Source: Desulfosporosinus metallidurans (lineage in GTDB: Bacteria; Bacillota; Desulfitobacteriia; Desulfitobacteriales; Desulfitobacteriaceae). Taken from it: 64,000 nucleotides of DNA. Under the pieces are notes generated by a model. That model saw only the letters and a program-made list of their open reading frames with translations, was not told where the DNA came from and made no database searches. Position numbers and translations under genes: made by a program. The stretch spans positions 186,001 to 250,000 of the forward strand of contig NZ_MLBF01000001.1 of assembly GCF_001936615.1 (NCBI RefSeq), in the 5' to 3' direction. Positions 56,356 to 64,000 of this stretch are shown piece by piece. Numbering within the stretch: position 1 is the first letter of the stretch; every line of letters starts with the position of its first letter.

Positions 56356-57441
56356 ATGGCAGGAAAACCAATTGAGGGTGAAAAACGGGCATTTATGACC
56401 GGTAATGAAGTTTGTTCTTGGGCTGCACTTGCTGCTCAAGCAGACATCATGTATGGTTATCCGATCACGCCCCAAAATGAAATTATGCATTATTGGACTC
56501 GTCTAGCCCCTAAATATGATAAGAGGTTCTTACAGACCGAAGATGAACTCTCGGCTGGTTTTACAACGGTAGGAGGGGTGTTATCCGGAGCCAGAGCATT
56601 TACCGCGACGGGTGGACCAGGAAACGTCCTAATGCAAGAGCCTATCTCCATGGCAGAAATGATGCGGGTCCCGACCGTGATGGTGATTCAACAGCGAGGG
56701 GGCCCATCCACAGCGACTGTAATCTACTCTCAGCAGGAGGTTAATCTGACAACCTATGGTGGAAATGGAGAAGGTCATCGTATCGTTTACTCAACAGCCA
56801 CACATCAAGATCTTTTTGACTATACGATTAAATCGTTTAATATGGCTTGGAAATATCGCTTTCCAACCTTCGTGTTAGGGGATGGTTACCAAGCTAAAAT
56901 GCGTGAATCCTTAACGATTTATGATCCGGAGTTTAGAGGAATCAAAATGGTTCCGTCTGAGCCTTTAGTTGGACAACCTGGTATGCCCGGTGTGGAGAGG
57001 GATCCTTCTCTTTTGCGCAATACGTATAACACGGAAGAAGAACTTTATGCCGTCATTAAACAGTATCAGAAAGATTACGACGAAATGGCTCCTCAAATTG
57101 TTGAGCATGAGGAATTTGACTGCCAAGATGCCGATGTGATCGTGCTGACGCACGGGGTGGTGAGTCGGTCAGCCAAAATGGCAGTCCGAGAACTTCGGGC
57201 AGAGGGTCTCAAAGTTGGGTACTTCCGACCGATCACCTTGCGTCCCTTTCCAACCGAAGCTCTGAAGAAGGCAATCTCCTCGGCAAAACGCATTTTCTTG
57301 GCAGAGTCTGCTGAGGGACAATTCTACCGTCTCGTAAGGCAAAGCATTTACGGTGAAACCGTGCCAATGGATACCCTGTTTAAACCGGGGGTCGGGATTA
57401 CGAGCGAGGAATTGATCGAGAGACTAAGAACCTTTTTTTAG
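56356..57441 (+). CDS. korA: 2-oxoacid:ferredoxin oxidoreductase alpha subunit (Kor/Vor type)
   Basis: 361 residues. PITPQNEIMHYW and the ERDELSAG-like TEDELSAGFTTVGG near the N terminus, AFTATGGPGNVLMQEPISMAEMMRVPTVMVIQQRGGPSTAT, and the C-terminal transketolase-like domain RPITLRPFP. The first part of a four-gene enzyme with TPP on the beta chain. Likely substrate 2-oxoglutarate, but branched-chain 2-oxoacids are possible; the sequence alone does not decide. TTAGGAGG site. Confidence 0.93.
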   Translation: MAGKPIEGEKRAFMTGNEVCSWAALAAQADIMYGYPITPQNEIMHYWTRLAPKYDKRFLQTEDELSAGFTTVGGVLSGARAFTATGGPGNVLMQEPISMAEMMRVPTVMVIQQRGGPSTATVIYSQQEVNLTTYGGNGEGHRIVYSTATHQDLFDYTIKSFNMAWKYRFPTFVLGDGYQAKMRESLTIYDPEFRGIKMVPSEPLVGQPGMPGVERDPSLLRNTYNTEEELYAVIKQYQKDYDEMAPQIVEHEEFDCQDADVIVLTHGVVSRSAKMAVRELRAEGLKVGYFRPITLRPFPTEALKKAISSAKRIFLAESAEGQFYRLVRQSIYGETVPMDTLFKPGVGITSEELIERLRTFF

Positions 57442-57468
57442 GATGACTGACGGAAGGAGGTATTTGTT

Positions 57469-58218
57469 GTGACTGTTGAATTAAATATGCCAAACTCATG
57501 GAGACAAGAAACGAAACCCCATAAATTCTGCCCCGGTTGCGGACATGGCCTAGTTTTAAAGGCCCTTGGACAAGCAATTGACGAACTTGGGATTCAAGAT
57601 AAGGTGGTTTTTGGGTGTGATATCGGCTGTTCCCTCTTGGCGTGGGACTTTTTTAACTGCGACACAGTTCAAACTCACCACGGACGGACAACTCCAGTCA
57701 TCACTGGGGTTAAGCGTGCACGTCCAGATCGTGTGGGCATTGCCTATATGGGTGACGGCGGTGGTTATGCAATTGGATCTCAACACTTGGTTAACGCTGC
57801 CATGCGAAACGAGAAAATAACGGTAATACTTGTAAATAACGCCAATTATGGTATGACTGGTGGCCAAATGGCTCCGACCACACTACCCGGTATGAAAACT
57901 GAGACAACTCCGTATGGTCGTGATCCGGAAATGACGGGTTACCCGATGCAAGGGCCGGAAATGGTCGCTGCCATTGTTCGTGAAGGGGGCTATGTTGCGC
58001 GTGGTTCGATTGCTAATGTTCGTCAGGTAAAAACCTTTGTTAAGCGGGCACTGGAAAACCAATTGGCTGGTAACGGGTTCTCGTTCGTAGAGATCCTGTC
58101 CTCATGCCCAACCAACTGGAGTACGAACGCCAAGGACACCTGGAATTTCGTAGAGCAGGAAATGCCCAAATTCTTTAAAGTCGGCGAACTCAAGGTTCCC
58201 GCGAAGAAGGAGGAGTAG
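57469..58218 (+). CDS. korB: 2-oxoacid:ferredoxin oxidoreductase beta subunit
   Basis: 249 residues. TPP and iron-sulfur-binding chain: FCPGCGHGLVLKALG, GCDIGCSLL, AYMGDGGGYAIGSQHLVNAAMRN and NNANYGMTGGQMAPTTLPG (TPP pyrophosphate/Mg site). The active centre of decarboxylation. GTG start at 57469 with GGAGG. The frame is 27 bases past korA and just before korC. Confidence 0.94.
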   Translation: MTVELNMPNSWRQETKPHKFCPGCGHGLVLKALGQAIDELGIQDKVVFGCDIGCSLLAWDFFNCDTVQTHHGRTTPVITGVKRARPDRVGIAYMGDGGGYAIGSQHLVNAAMRNEKITVILVNNANYGMTGGQMAPTTLPGMKTETTPYGRDPEMTGYPMQGPEMVAAIVREGGYVARGSIANVRQVKTFVKRALENQLAGNGFSFVEILSSCPTNWSTNAKDTWNFVEQEMPKFFKVGELKVPAKKEE

Positions 58219-58222
58219 TTCA

Positions 58223-58798
58223 ATGGCAAATGTCATTAAAATTGCTTTAGCAGGCGAAGGCGGCCAAGGGGTACAATCTGTGGCTCAAATCATGACCAAT
58301 GCTGCTAATGATGCGGGAAAAGAGGCCCTCTATATTCCAAACTTCGGCGTGGAACAACGTGGCGGTGTTTCCATTGCGTTTTGTCAGATTTCGGATGAGA
58401 AAATTGGAGCTCCAAAATTCGAAACAGGAGATATTGTTATTGCATTGAGTGATCGTGCCGTCGTTCGTTGTCAACAGTATGTCGGTCCTGGTACGATCTT
58501 TGTCTACGAGGCTTCAATCGAAGGGGTTGACGAGTTCCTACCGAAGAATGCCAAAAAGGTTCTGGCTATTCCGGCTTTGAAAATTGCCAAGGAAGAACTT
58601 CATCCGCGTGTCTTTAACGTCATCATCTTGGGAGCAACCCTCAAAGCCACTAATATAATGAGCATGGATGATGCTAAAAGCGCTTTGGAAAAAAAATTAG
58701 GGTATAAATTTGAGCAAAATCCAAAGCTCCGTGAGCTAAACTTCAAAGCACTTGAGCGTGGTGCTGAGATTATCGAACAGCTCTTAGCGAGCAAGTGA
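58223..58798 (+). CDS. korC: 2-oxoacid:ferredoxin oxidoreductase gamma subunit
   Basis: 191 residues. CoA-binding gamma chain: GEGGQGVQSVAQIMTNAANDAGKEALYIPNFGVEQRGGVSIAFCQIS, the usual N-terminal signature, then VIALSDRAVVRCQQYV. Completes the catalytic site. Site AAGGAGGAG at the end of korB, four bases away. Confidence 0.94.
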   Translation: MANVIKIALAGEGGQGVQSVAQIMTNAANDAGKEALYIPNFGVEQRGGVSIAFCQISDEKIGAPKFETGDIVIALSDRAVVRCQQYVGPGTIFVYEASIEGVDEFLPKNAKKVLAIPALKIAKEELHPRVFNVIILGATLKATNIMSMDDAKSALEKKLGYKFEQNPKLRELNFKALERGAEIIEQLLASK

Positions 58799-58837
58799 TG
58801 TATTATAAGATGCCACTGAGAAAGGAGGGACCCCCCT

Positions 58838-59095
58838 GTGTCCTTAAAGGATAACGCCATCACGATCGACGGACCCAAAGCCGAATGGACTATTTTCCCT
58901 CACCTTTGCAAGGGTTGTGGTTTATGCATCGAGAAATGCCCGGTAAAAACCTTGGAATGGTCTGATAAACTGGGTGTTTATGGAACCCCAGCACCACACG
59001 TGAAAGAAGAAATCCCTTGTATCGCCTGCAACATGTGCGAACTCGTTTGCCCGGATGCTGCGATTAAGGTTATTAAAAAAGACGTGCGAAAATAA
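58838..59095 (+). CDS. korD: 2-oxoacid:ferredoxin oxidoreductase delta (ferredoxin) subunit
   Basis: 85 residues: two [4Fe-4S] clusters, CKGCGLCIEKCPVKTL (about 28-43) and CIACNMCELVCPDAAI (about 62-77), after a WTIFPHLCKGCG lead-in typical of KorD. Passes electrons out of the complex. GTG start, AAAGGAGGG eleven bases upstream. Gene order alpha-beta-gamma-delta, tightly packed, then a terminator. Confidence 0.93.
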   Translation: MSLKDNAITIDGPKAEWTIFPHLCKGCGLCIEKCPVKTLEWSDKLGVYGTPAPHVKEEIPCIACNMCELVCPDAAIKVIKKDVRK

Positions 59096-59131
59096 GTGAT
59101 TTTCATGGGGTGTCCTTGGAATGAACGAAGA

Positions 59132-59167
59132 AAAGAACTGCCGAAATTTGACGGCAGTTCTTTTCTT
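59132..59167 (+). terminator. Rho-independent terminator after korD
   Basis: GAAAAGAACTGCCG and CGGCAGTTCTTTTC form a 14-base stem around AAATTTGA, followed by TTTG. 35 bases past the stop. Confidence 0.9.
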
Positions 59168-59230
59168 TGTAACATAGGTGAACATTGTGATTTGATGAAG
59201 AATAATATGAGCAAAAGAAGATAGAAAGGG

Positions 59231-60184
59231 GTGCTGGTTACGGGTAGTGTGCCGCTGGTTGGAAATTTCGTACGTGAGTCCTTGGATCTTCACTTGTTTT
59301 TTGCCCGGATTATGAGAGAACACGCCATTTTTATGCAAGCTGGTTTTTACCCAAAAGATGTTACTTATGTTCAGCAAGCGGAACAATTTAAGTGTCAATA
59401 TGATGAACTTCTTAAGGAAGCCATCATGCTGAGTGATTGTACGGCATCTGTGGATGTGCTGAACTCAAGGGAATTGGTAACAGACAAAACGCTTCGTGCA
59501 GAACAAAAGACTCAGGAGTTGACAGGGATCTTCATTGATATGGTATTAACGACGGAAGAATTGAAGTTGATACCGGATTTGGGGACGATTCCACCGGGTA
59601 TCGAAACCCAAGTTAGTGGCTTAAATCAGAAAGCAATGGTTTTAACAACCTCCTTTGCAGAGTTCAAGGCTATGGTATTAGATCAAGTCACCCAGTGCTG
59701 TCTGGCTACCAATCTATTTCCTTCACAGCTTGAACATGTCTATAGAGAAGCCTTGTTTTATCTTAAAATTTTGAAACGACTGCAAAACAATCAATTTGTG
59801 GATGCTCGTGTGGACCTGCTTGAGCAAGAAGTATTTTGGGATGAAATTATGGGTGAACATGCTGAGTTTGTTGCGCATTTCTTAGATCCGTCTGAAAAGA
59901 AACTTTGCCAAAAAGCGAGAGACTTAGCGCGACGCTTTGAGAAGTTGGAACAAAAGATGAAGGGGGAAGGTATACCGGCTTCCGGCTTCGGACAACTAAC
60001 CCAAAAGAATCTCAGTGCAACTTTAGCCGTTGCCGAATTTAAAGCTAGAGGAACAGAACTCATCCTGGACTGTCAGTTAAAGTCGTTGTTATCCCCCCTC
60101 TTAATCGATCATACACTGAGGGAAGCTAACTATTATTTAAGGATTTTACAAACGTGGAAACCTGGGTATCTCGGAAGGGGTTAA
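59231..60184 (+). CDS. DUF2935 family protein
   Basis: 317 residues, all helical by appearance. It contains two related halves: ESLDLHLFFARIMREHAIFMQAGFYP at the front and LEQEVFWDEIMGEHAEFVAHFLDPSE in the second half, with repeated Glu/His that could bind metal. That pattern is DUF2935; function unknown, common in spore-formers. GTG start at 59231 sits too close to AAAGGGG; the next GTG (59249) is a possible true start. No co-directional partner within 100 bases. Confidence 0.75.
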   Translation: MLVTGSVPLVGNFVRESLDLHLFFARIMREHAIFMQAGFYPKDVTYVQQAEQFKCQYDELLKEAIMLSDCTASVDVLNSRELVTDKTLRAEQKTQELTGIFIDMVLTTEELKLIPDLGTIPPGIETQVSGLNQKAMVLTTSFAEFKAMVLDQVTQCCLATNLFPSQLEHVYREALFYLKILKRLQNNQFVDARVDLLEQEVFWDEIMGEHAEFVAHFLDPSEKKLCQKARDLARRFEKLEQKMKGEGIPASGFGQLTQKNLSATLAVAEFKARGTELILDCQLKSLLSPLLIDHTLREANYYLRILQTWKPGYLGRG

Positions 60185-60228
60185 AAACACATTCCTTTCT
60201 TCGTTTGAGATTTATTAATTTAACTTAG

Positions 60229-60270
60229 GGGCCGGTTCTGGGCTTACATGCAAGCCCAAGAACCGGCCCC
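60229..60270. other. Very long GC-rich hairpin before the germination operon
   Basis: GGGGCCGGTTCT(T)GGGCTT pairs with AAGCCCAAGAACCGGCCCC. About 18 base pairs with a small loop, 45 bases after the DUF2935 stop. There is no T run behind it on the plus strand (TAACTTGCG), so it may be a terminator of weak type or an mRNA-end structure. Confidence 0.55.
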
Positions 60271-60300
60271 TAACTTGCGCGGGGAGAAGGGGGTTTGGTT

Positions 60301-61959
60301 ATGCGGAGTAGAGAAGAGAACCACAGACTGGCGCATAATCGACTCGTTGTCGGACAAAATAAGCTAGATAAGGGGGGAGAAAACGTGCGCAGCTGGATGA
60401 AAATGATCAAAGAACTTACCATTCGCCCGAAGGTGAGGCAGATACGGAAGTCTCCCTCGTATTCTTTTGACGAGGAGCTGAATAAGCCTTTATCCGGACA
60501 GACAGTGAAGGAGATCTTATCAAAGAGTAGCGATGTCTTGTTCAGAGAGTTCTTCCTCCAAGGGAAAGAACGTATTCCCTGTATATTAGCTGCAGTGGAT
60601 GGGCTAGTTGATAAAAATCTGCTGGACCATTTTATTTTAAAACCTCTCATGGTGGATTTGGCAGGACATCAGGAATTAGCTCAAGTGACATTATCAAATG
60701 TTGTGGATAAAACACTCCAGAGTCTACTCCCCGGCCTAGAGATTAAGAAAATATCCAAAATGGGAGAAGCGGTTGATGCCATCTTATCTGGCGATTCAGT
60801 AATTTTCTTCGGCGACTTGACGGATGCTATCGTCATCGGTGCCAGGGGATGGGCTAATCGCGGCGTTGCTGAACCGATCACGGAGTCGATCGTCAAAGGG
60901 CCACGTGAGGGATTTTCGGAAACGCTTCGAATTAATACCTCACTTTTGCGGCGCAAGATAAAACATCCCTCCTTGCGGATAATCTCTTTAAAACTTGGAG
61001 ATTTAACGAATACCGATCTAGTAGTTACCTATATTGAGAAAATAGCAAGTCCAGATATCGTCTCGGAAGTCCTGAGGAGGATAGGCACCATTAAGATGGA
61101 TGCCATGCTAGGGAATGGATATATCGAGGAAATGATTGAGGATAATCCCTATTCGCCCTTTCCTCAAATCTCCTTTACGGAGCGTCCAGATGTCCTGGCG
61201 GGAAAGCTTCTAGAAGGGAAAGTGGGCATTATTGTCGACGGAACCCCCATAGTACTTATGGTACCAGTAGTATTGACGCAGTTTTTAAATGTGAATGAAG
61301 ACTATTACCAACGGGCTATGGTTGCAATCCTTTCTCGCTTTGTCCGGTATTTAGGAGCATTTGTATCCATCTTGGCTCCTAGCATCTATATAGCAGTAAC
61401 GACGTTTCATCAGGAAATTATACCGACAGATCTTCTGATGAGCATATCGGCAGGCCGGCAGGGAGTGCCCTTTCCAGCCCTTCTAGAGGCCTTAACTATG
61501 ACGGTTGTTTTAGAAATATTGCAGGAAGCGGGGCTCCGCTTACCAAAACCTATTGGGTCGACGATTGGAATTGTAGGGGCACTTGTCATCGGCGATGCAG
61601 CGGTGAAGGCTAGCCTGGTCAGCCCACTGATGGTCATAATCATTGGATTGACAGCTGTAGCGAGTTATGCAATTCCAACTTTCGATTTGAGTTTAGCGGT
61701 TCGGCTCATTCGATTCCCACTTATGATTTTGGCGGGTATCCTTGGTTTCTTTGGGGTCTCTGTAGGTCTATATGTGATCACAATTCACCTGCTAAGCCTT
61801 CGTTCTTTCGGAGTGCCTTACCTAAGTCCGATTGCCCCTTTGCGGATACGGGCTTTATTACAAGATACGTTTGTTCGGGCACCCTGGTGGGCGTTAAAAC
61901 GTCGTCCTCAACTTTTAGACGTTGAGGAACCCCGATCAGGAGGGAAAGGGAAAGGGTAA
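60301..61959 (+). CDS. Spore germination protein, GerA family (GerKA-like)
   Basis: 552 residues: a soluble N-terminal part (about 1-290) with CILAAVDGLVDKNLLD and the FGDLTDAIVIGARGWANRGV blocks, then about five membrane segments (VGIIVDGTPIVLMVPVV..., ALTMTVVLEILQEAGLRLPKPIGSTIGIVGALVIGDAAVKAS). The A subunit of a Ger-type nutrient receptor in the spore inner membrane. ATG at 60301 with GAAGGGGG upstream is preferred; GTG at 60385 also has GGGGGGAG. First of gerA-gerB-gerC. Confidence 0.92.
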   Translation: MRSREENHRLAHNRLVVGQNKLDKGGENVRSWMKMIKELTIRPKVRQIRKSPSYSFDEELNKPLSGQTVKEILSKSSDVLFREFFLQGKERIPCILAAVDGLVDKNLLDHFILKPLMVDLAGHQELAQVTLSNVVDKTLQSLLPGLEIKKISKMGEAVDAILSGDSVIFFGDLTDAIVIGARGWANRGVAEPITESIVKGPREGFSETLRINTSLLRRKIKHPSLRIISLKLGDLTNTDLVVTYIEKIASPDIVSEVLRRIGTIKMDAMLGNGYIEEMIEDNPYSPFPQISFTERPDVLAGKLLEGKVGIIVDGTPIVLMVPVVLTQFLNVNEDYYQRAMVAILSRFVRYLGAFVSILAPSIYIAVTTFHQEIIPTDLLMSISAGRQGVPFPALLEALTMTVVLEILQEAGLRLPKPIGSTIGIVGALVIGDAAVKASLVSPLMVIIIGLTAVASYAIPTFDLSLAVRLIRFPLMILAGILGFFGVSVGLYVITIHLLSLRSFGVPYLSPIAPLRIRALLQDTFVRAPWWALKRRPQLLDVEEPRSGGKGKG

Positions 61960-61961
61960 CG

Positions 61962-63053
61962 ATGGAAAGAATATCTCCGCATCAATTCATGATATTAGGG
62001 GCAGCCGTACTTATGGGTACAACGTTTCTCCCTGTAGCATCGATAGTTACTGTAGCCAGTGGACGGGATGGCTGGATGACGGTCTTACCGGGATTTGCCG
62101 TTGGAATTCCTTACGGATTAATGGTGCTTTCCCTTCTATCCCAGTATCCTAGCAAAAATCTATTGCAGATTACAGAAATACTCCTTGGAAAATGGATGGG
62201 AAAAATCATAGGAGTCATTTATATTTTAATTACAGGTTATTTTGGCGGCTTGTTGCTAGGTCAAACTGGGGATATTTATGAGAGTTCAATTATGCCCTTA
62301 ACCCCCATCTGGTTGTTCTACTTAGGTGGATTATTACTTGTTTTCTATTTGGTGAGTTTTGGGATCGAAGTATTTGCGCGTTTTTCCGAAGTCATCTTTC
62401 CAATAATCGTGATTGCGCTGGCTTTGAATATTGGCCTCTCCATACCGCGGATTGAACAGGGGGAACTTTTGCCTATTTTAAGTGAGGGATTAATACCGCT
62501 TTTTTGGGGGGGACTCAAAGTAGCACCCTTTGCAATGGAATATATTCTTTTTTTAGCGGGAATCCTTACGTTTCTACCTACCGGTGTGAAAGAGCTTGGA
62601 CAATTAAAGACAGGGGTTTGGCGAGCAGTTTTCTTGGTAGGAACTTTAGACATGTTGGTCGTCTTAATACAAATTCTTGTTTTTGGACCGATAGAAACTA
62701 CCCGTTTGGTATATGGGTTACTTGTATTAGGCAAGATGGTGGAAGTAAGCCGAACAGTTGCTGGAGTGGAATCCTTATTTTTAGGGGTTTGGCTTGGGGC
62801 CCTGGTGATAAAGATCAGTGCTTTCTTTTTCACGGCGACCTGGGGCTTAGAAACCGTTTTTTACTTGAAAGGGTTAAAATGGAGACTTGCTACGGGTGTC
62901 GTATTTTTGGGGATCGCCTTTGGTTTTATAAGAGGCCCTAATTTGATTAGGGAAATTTCGCTCGTTGACGATTATTTGATTTTACCTTTCGCGTCCGTTT
63001 GGATCCTTACCCTTTGGGGAGTCTCGCGTTGGAAGAAGGGAGCAGGTGTTTAA
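61962..63053 (+). CDS. Spore germination protein, GerB family (GerKB-like)
   Basis: 363 residues with about ten membrane segments, APC-superfamily-like transporter fold: ISPHQFMILGAAVLMGTTFLPVAS at the N terminus and RFSEVIFPIIVIALALNIGLSI in the middle. The B subunit of the receptor, thought to bind the germinant. Starts two bases after gerA; its stop overlaps the gerC start (TAATG). Confidence 0.92.
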   Translation: MERISPHQFMILGAAVLMGTTFLPVASIVTVASGRDGWMTVLPGFAVGIPYGLMVLSLLSQYPSKNLLQITEILLGKWMGKIIGVIYILITGYFGGLLLGQTGDIYESSIMPLTPIWLFYLGGLLLVFYLVSFGIEVFARFSEVIFPIIVIALALNIGLSIPRIEQGELLPILSEGLIPLFWGGLKVAPFAMEYILFLAGILTFLPTGVKELGQLKTGVWRAVFLVGTLDMLVVLIQILVFGPIETTRLVYGLLVLGKMVEVSRTVAGVESLFLGVWLGALVIKISAFFFTATWGLETVFYLKGLKWRLATGVVFLGIAFGFIRGPNLIREISLVDDYLILPFASVWILTLWGVSRWKKGAGV

Positions 63054-64000
63054 TGAGAAGTAATGGGGGAAAAGAACGCAAAATAGGACTTGTATTAATC
63101 TTGATTGCCTGCCTTTTGTTTTTAACTGGATGCTGGGGAAAGCGGGAAGTGGAGGAATTGGCGCCTCTAATCGGGATAGGATTTGATCCCGGGCAGAAAC
63201 CAGGGACTTATATCATTACACAACAATTAGCAAAACCTAAACAAGCTGGGGCAACTGCTGCAGACGTTGAAGATCGGACCTTTAGTATAGAGGCATCGAG
63301 CGCCCGGGAAGCGTATGAGAAGGTTTATAAGATCTCAAGTCGCATGCCTTTTATGGGTTCCCTGAAGGTGGTCGTTATTGGTGAGGATGCGGCGAAAGCC
63401 GGTTTTAAAGATATCTTGGATTTTGTCCAACGTTTTTCTGAATTTCGCCGGTCGATGTACATAGTTATAGCTAAAGGAAAAGCTCAAAATTTATTAGATT
63501 TGAAATTACGAAATGGGCAATTACCAGCTATGAGTATTAAAAATCATATTGAGCAAGGGGAAAATTTATCGACATTCCCGACGGTTCGTTTAGGGCATTA
63601 TCTTACCGTTTTAGGTACAAAATGTACGGCGCCAATTATCCCTGTGGTAGAGAATATAAAGTCGGGAGACGGAGGCATAAAATACAAAGACGGAAAGGAG
63701 GGTGAAGAGATACAGATACAAGGTGCGGGTGTTTTACGAGGGGATCACCTTGTTGATCTTCTCACGGACGAAGAAACCAAAGGGTATATGTGGCTAGATA
63801 ACGATGTTATACATCGCTTAATCAACACGGTGGGCATCGGAGAAAGTAAGGTTAACTTTGGTGGGCAAGTCCTTAATTCTACGACTAAGTACAAAGTGCC
63901 CGATAAAGATGGAACAATAGAGCTGCGATACCAGATCAAAACAGATATTACGGTTGATGAAGTCATGGGATTAAAGAAACAGCTTTCTGAGACGGAGTGG
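63053..64000 (+). CDS. Spore germination protein, Ger(x)C family lipoprotein (cut by window end)
   Basis: Open from ATG 63053 to the window edge with no stop, 316 codons. Signal segment LVLILIACLLFLTGC gives a lipobox Cys, then the GerC core: REVEELAPLIGIGFD, SSRMPFMGSLKVVVIGEDAA, RFSEFRRSMYIVIAKGKAQNLL. The C subunit, a membrane-anchored lipoprotein of the receptor. The remainder (about 60-80 residues by family length) is outside the window. Confidence 0.92.
   Translation, partial: MRSNGGKERKIGLVLILIACLLFLTGCWGKREVEELAPLIGIGFDPGQKPGTYIITQQLAKPKQAGATAADVEDRTFSIEASSAREAYEKVYKISSRMPFMGSLKVVVIGEDAAKAGFKDILDFVQRFSEFRRSMYIVIAKGKAQNLLDLKLRNGQLPAMSIKNHIEQGENLSTFPTVRLGHYLTVLGTKCTAPIIPVVENIKSGDGGIKYKDGKEGEEIQIQGAGVLRGDHLVDLLTDEETKGYMWLDNDVIHRLINTVGIGESKVNFGGQVLNSTTKYKVPDKDGTIELRYQIKTDITVDEVMGLKKQLSETEW

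Overview
The window looks like the replication-origin region of an anaerobic, endospore-forming Firmicute of the Peptococcaceae/Desulfitobacteriaceae type (Desulfosporosinus or Desulfitobacterium-like; inferred from gene content, not searched). The evidence is the gene order rpmH-rnpA-yidD-yidC-jag-mnmE-mnmG-rsmG-soj-spo0J on one side of dnaA and dnaN-recF-remB-gyrB-gyrA on the other. Sporulation genes (yyaC, spoIIR, bofA, a gerA-type operon), pyruvate and 2-oxoacid:ferredoxin oxidoreductases and a selenocysteine elongation factor are also present. Most genes point away from the origin at about 24.2-26.2 kb: minus strand on the left, plus strand on the right.

Layout. 0-7.5 kb: a DUF2889 gene and a branched-chain amino-acid ABC transporter (two livJ binding proteins, livHMGF) ending in a CBS-ACT regulator. 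7.9-13.5 kb: selB with a TPR gene, a YkvI-type membrane protein, yyaC behind a clear sigma-F promoter, and DUF4446 and DUF554 genes. 13.6-24.2 kb: two parS sites, parB/parA, a VanW protein, and the conserved left arm (rsmG, mnmG, mnmE, jag, yidC, yidD, rnpA, rpmH). 24.3-26.2 kb: a two-part oriC with DnaA boxes on both sides of dnaA and an AT-rich, DnaA-trio-like unwinding region before dnaN. 26.2-37.5 kb: dnaN, recF, remB, gyrB, gyrA, pdxST, serS, four tRNAs and tadA. 37.5-44.6 kb: an insert between two copies of the tRNA-Ser(CGA) 3' end plus its terminator, carrying a broken transposase and a complete biotin operon (bioDABFHC) behind BirA-type operators. 44.6-51.4 kb: a DinB-like gene, spoIIR, a glutaredoxin read through an in-frame UGA (selenocysteine), speD, tRNA-Ser(GGA), the SRP RNA, dnaX, ybaB, recR and bofA. 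51.8-60.2 kb: pyruvate:ferredoxin oxidoreductase, a P-loop protein, the four-subunit 2-oxoacid:ferredoxin oxidoreductase and a DUF2935 protein. 60.3-64 kb: a gerA-gerB-gerC germination operon cut by the window end.

Most notable points. (1) The selenoprotein glutaredoxin has a UPYC active site and a C-terminal zinc-ribbon-like tail, and selB lies in the same window. (2) The biotin operon looks like a tRNA-associated island. (3) A composite repeat of about 340 bp is present as inverted copies almost symmetrically about 8-9 kb on each side of oriC, with degenerate relatives elsewhere.
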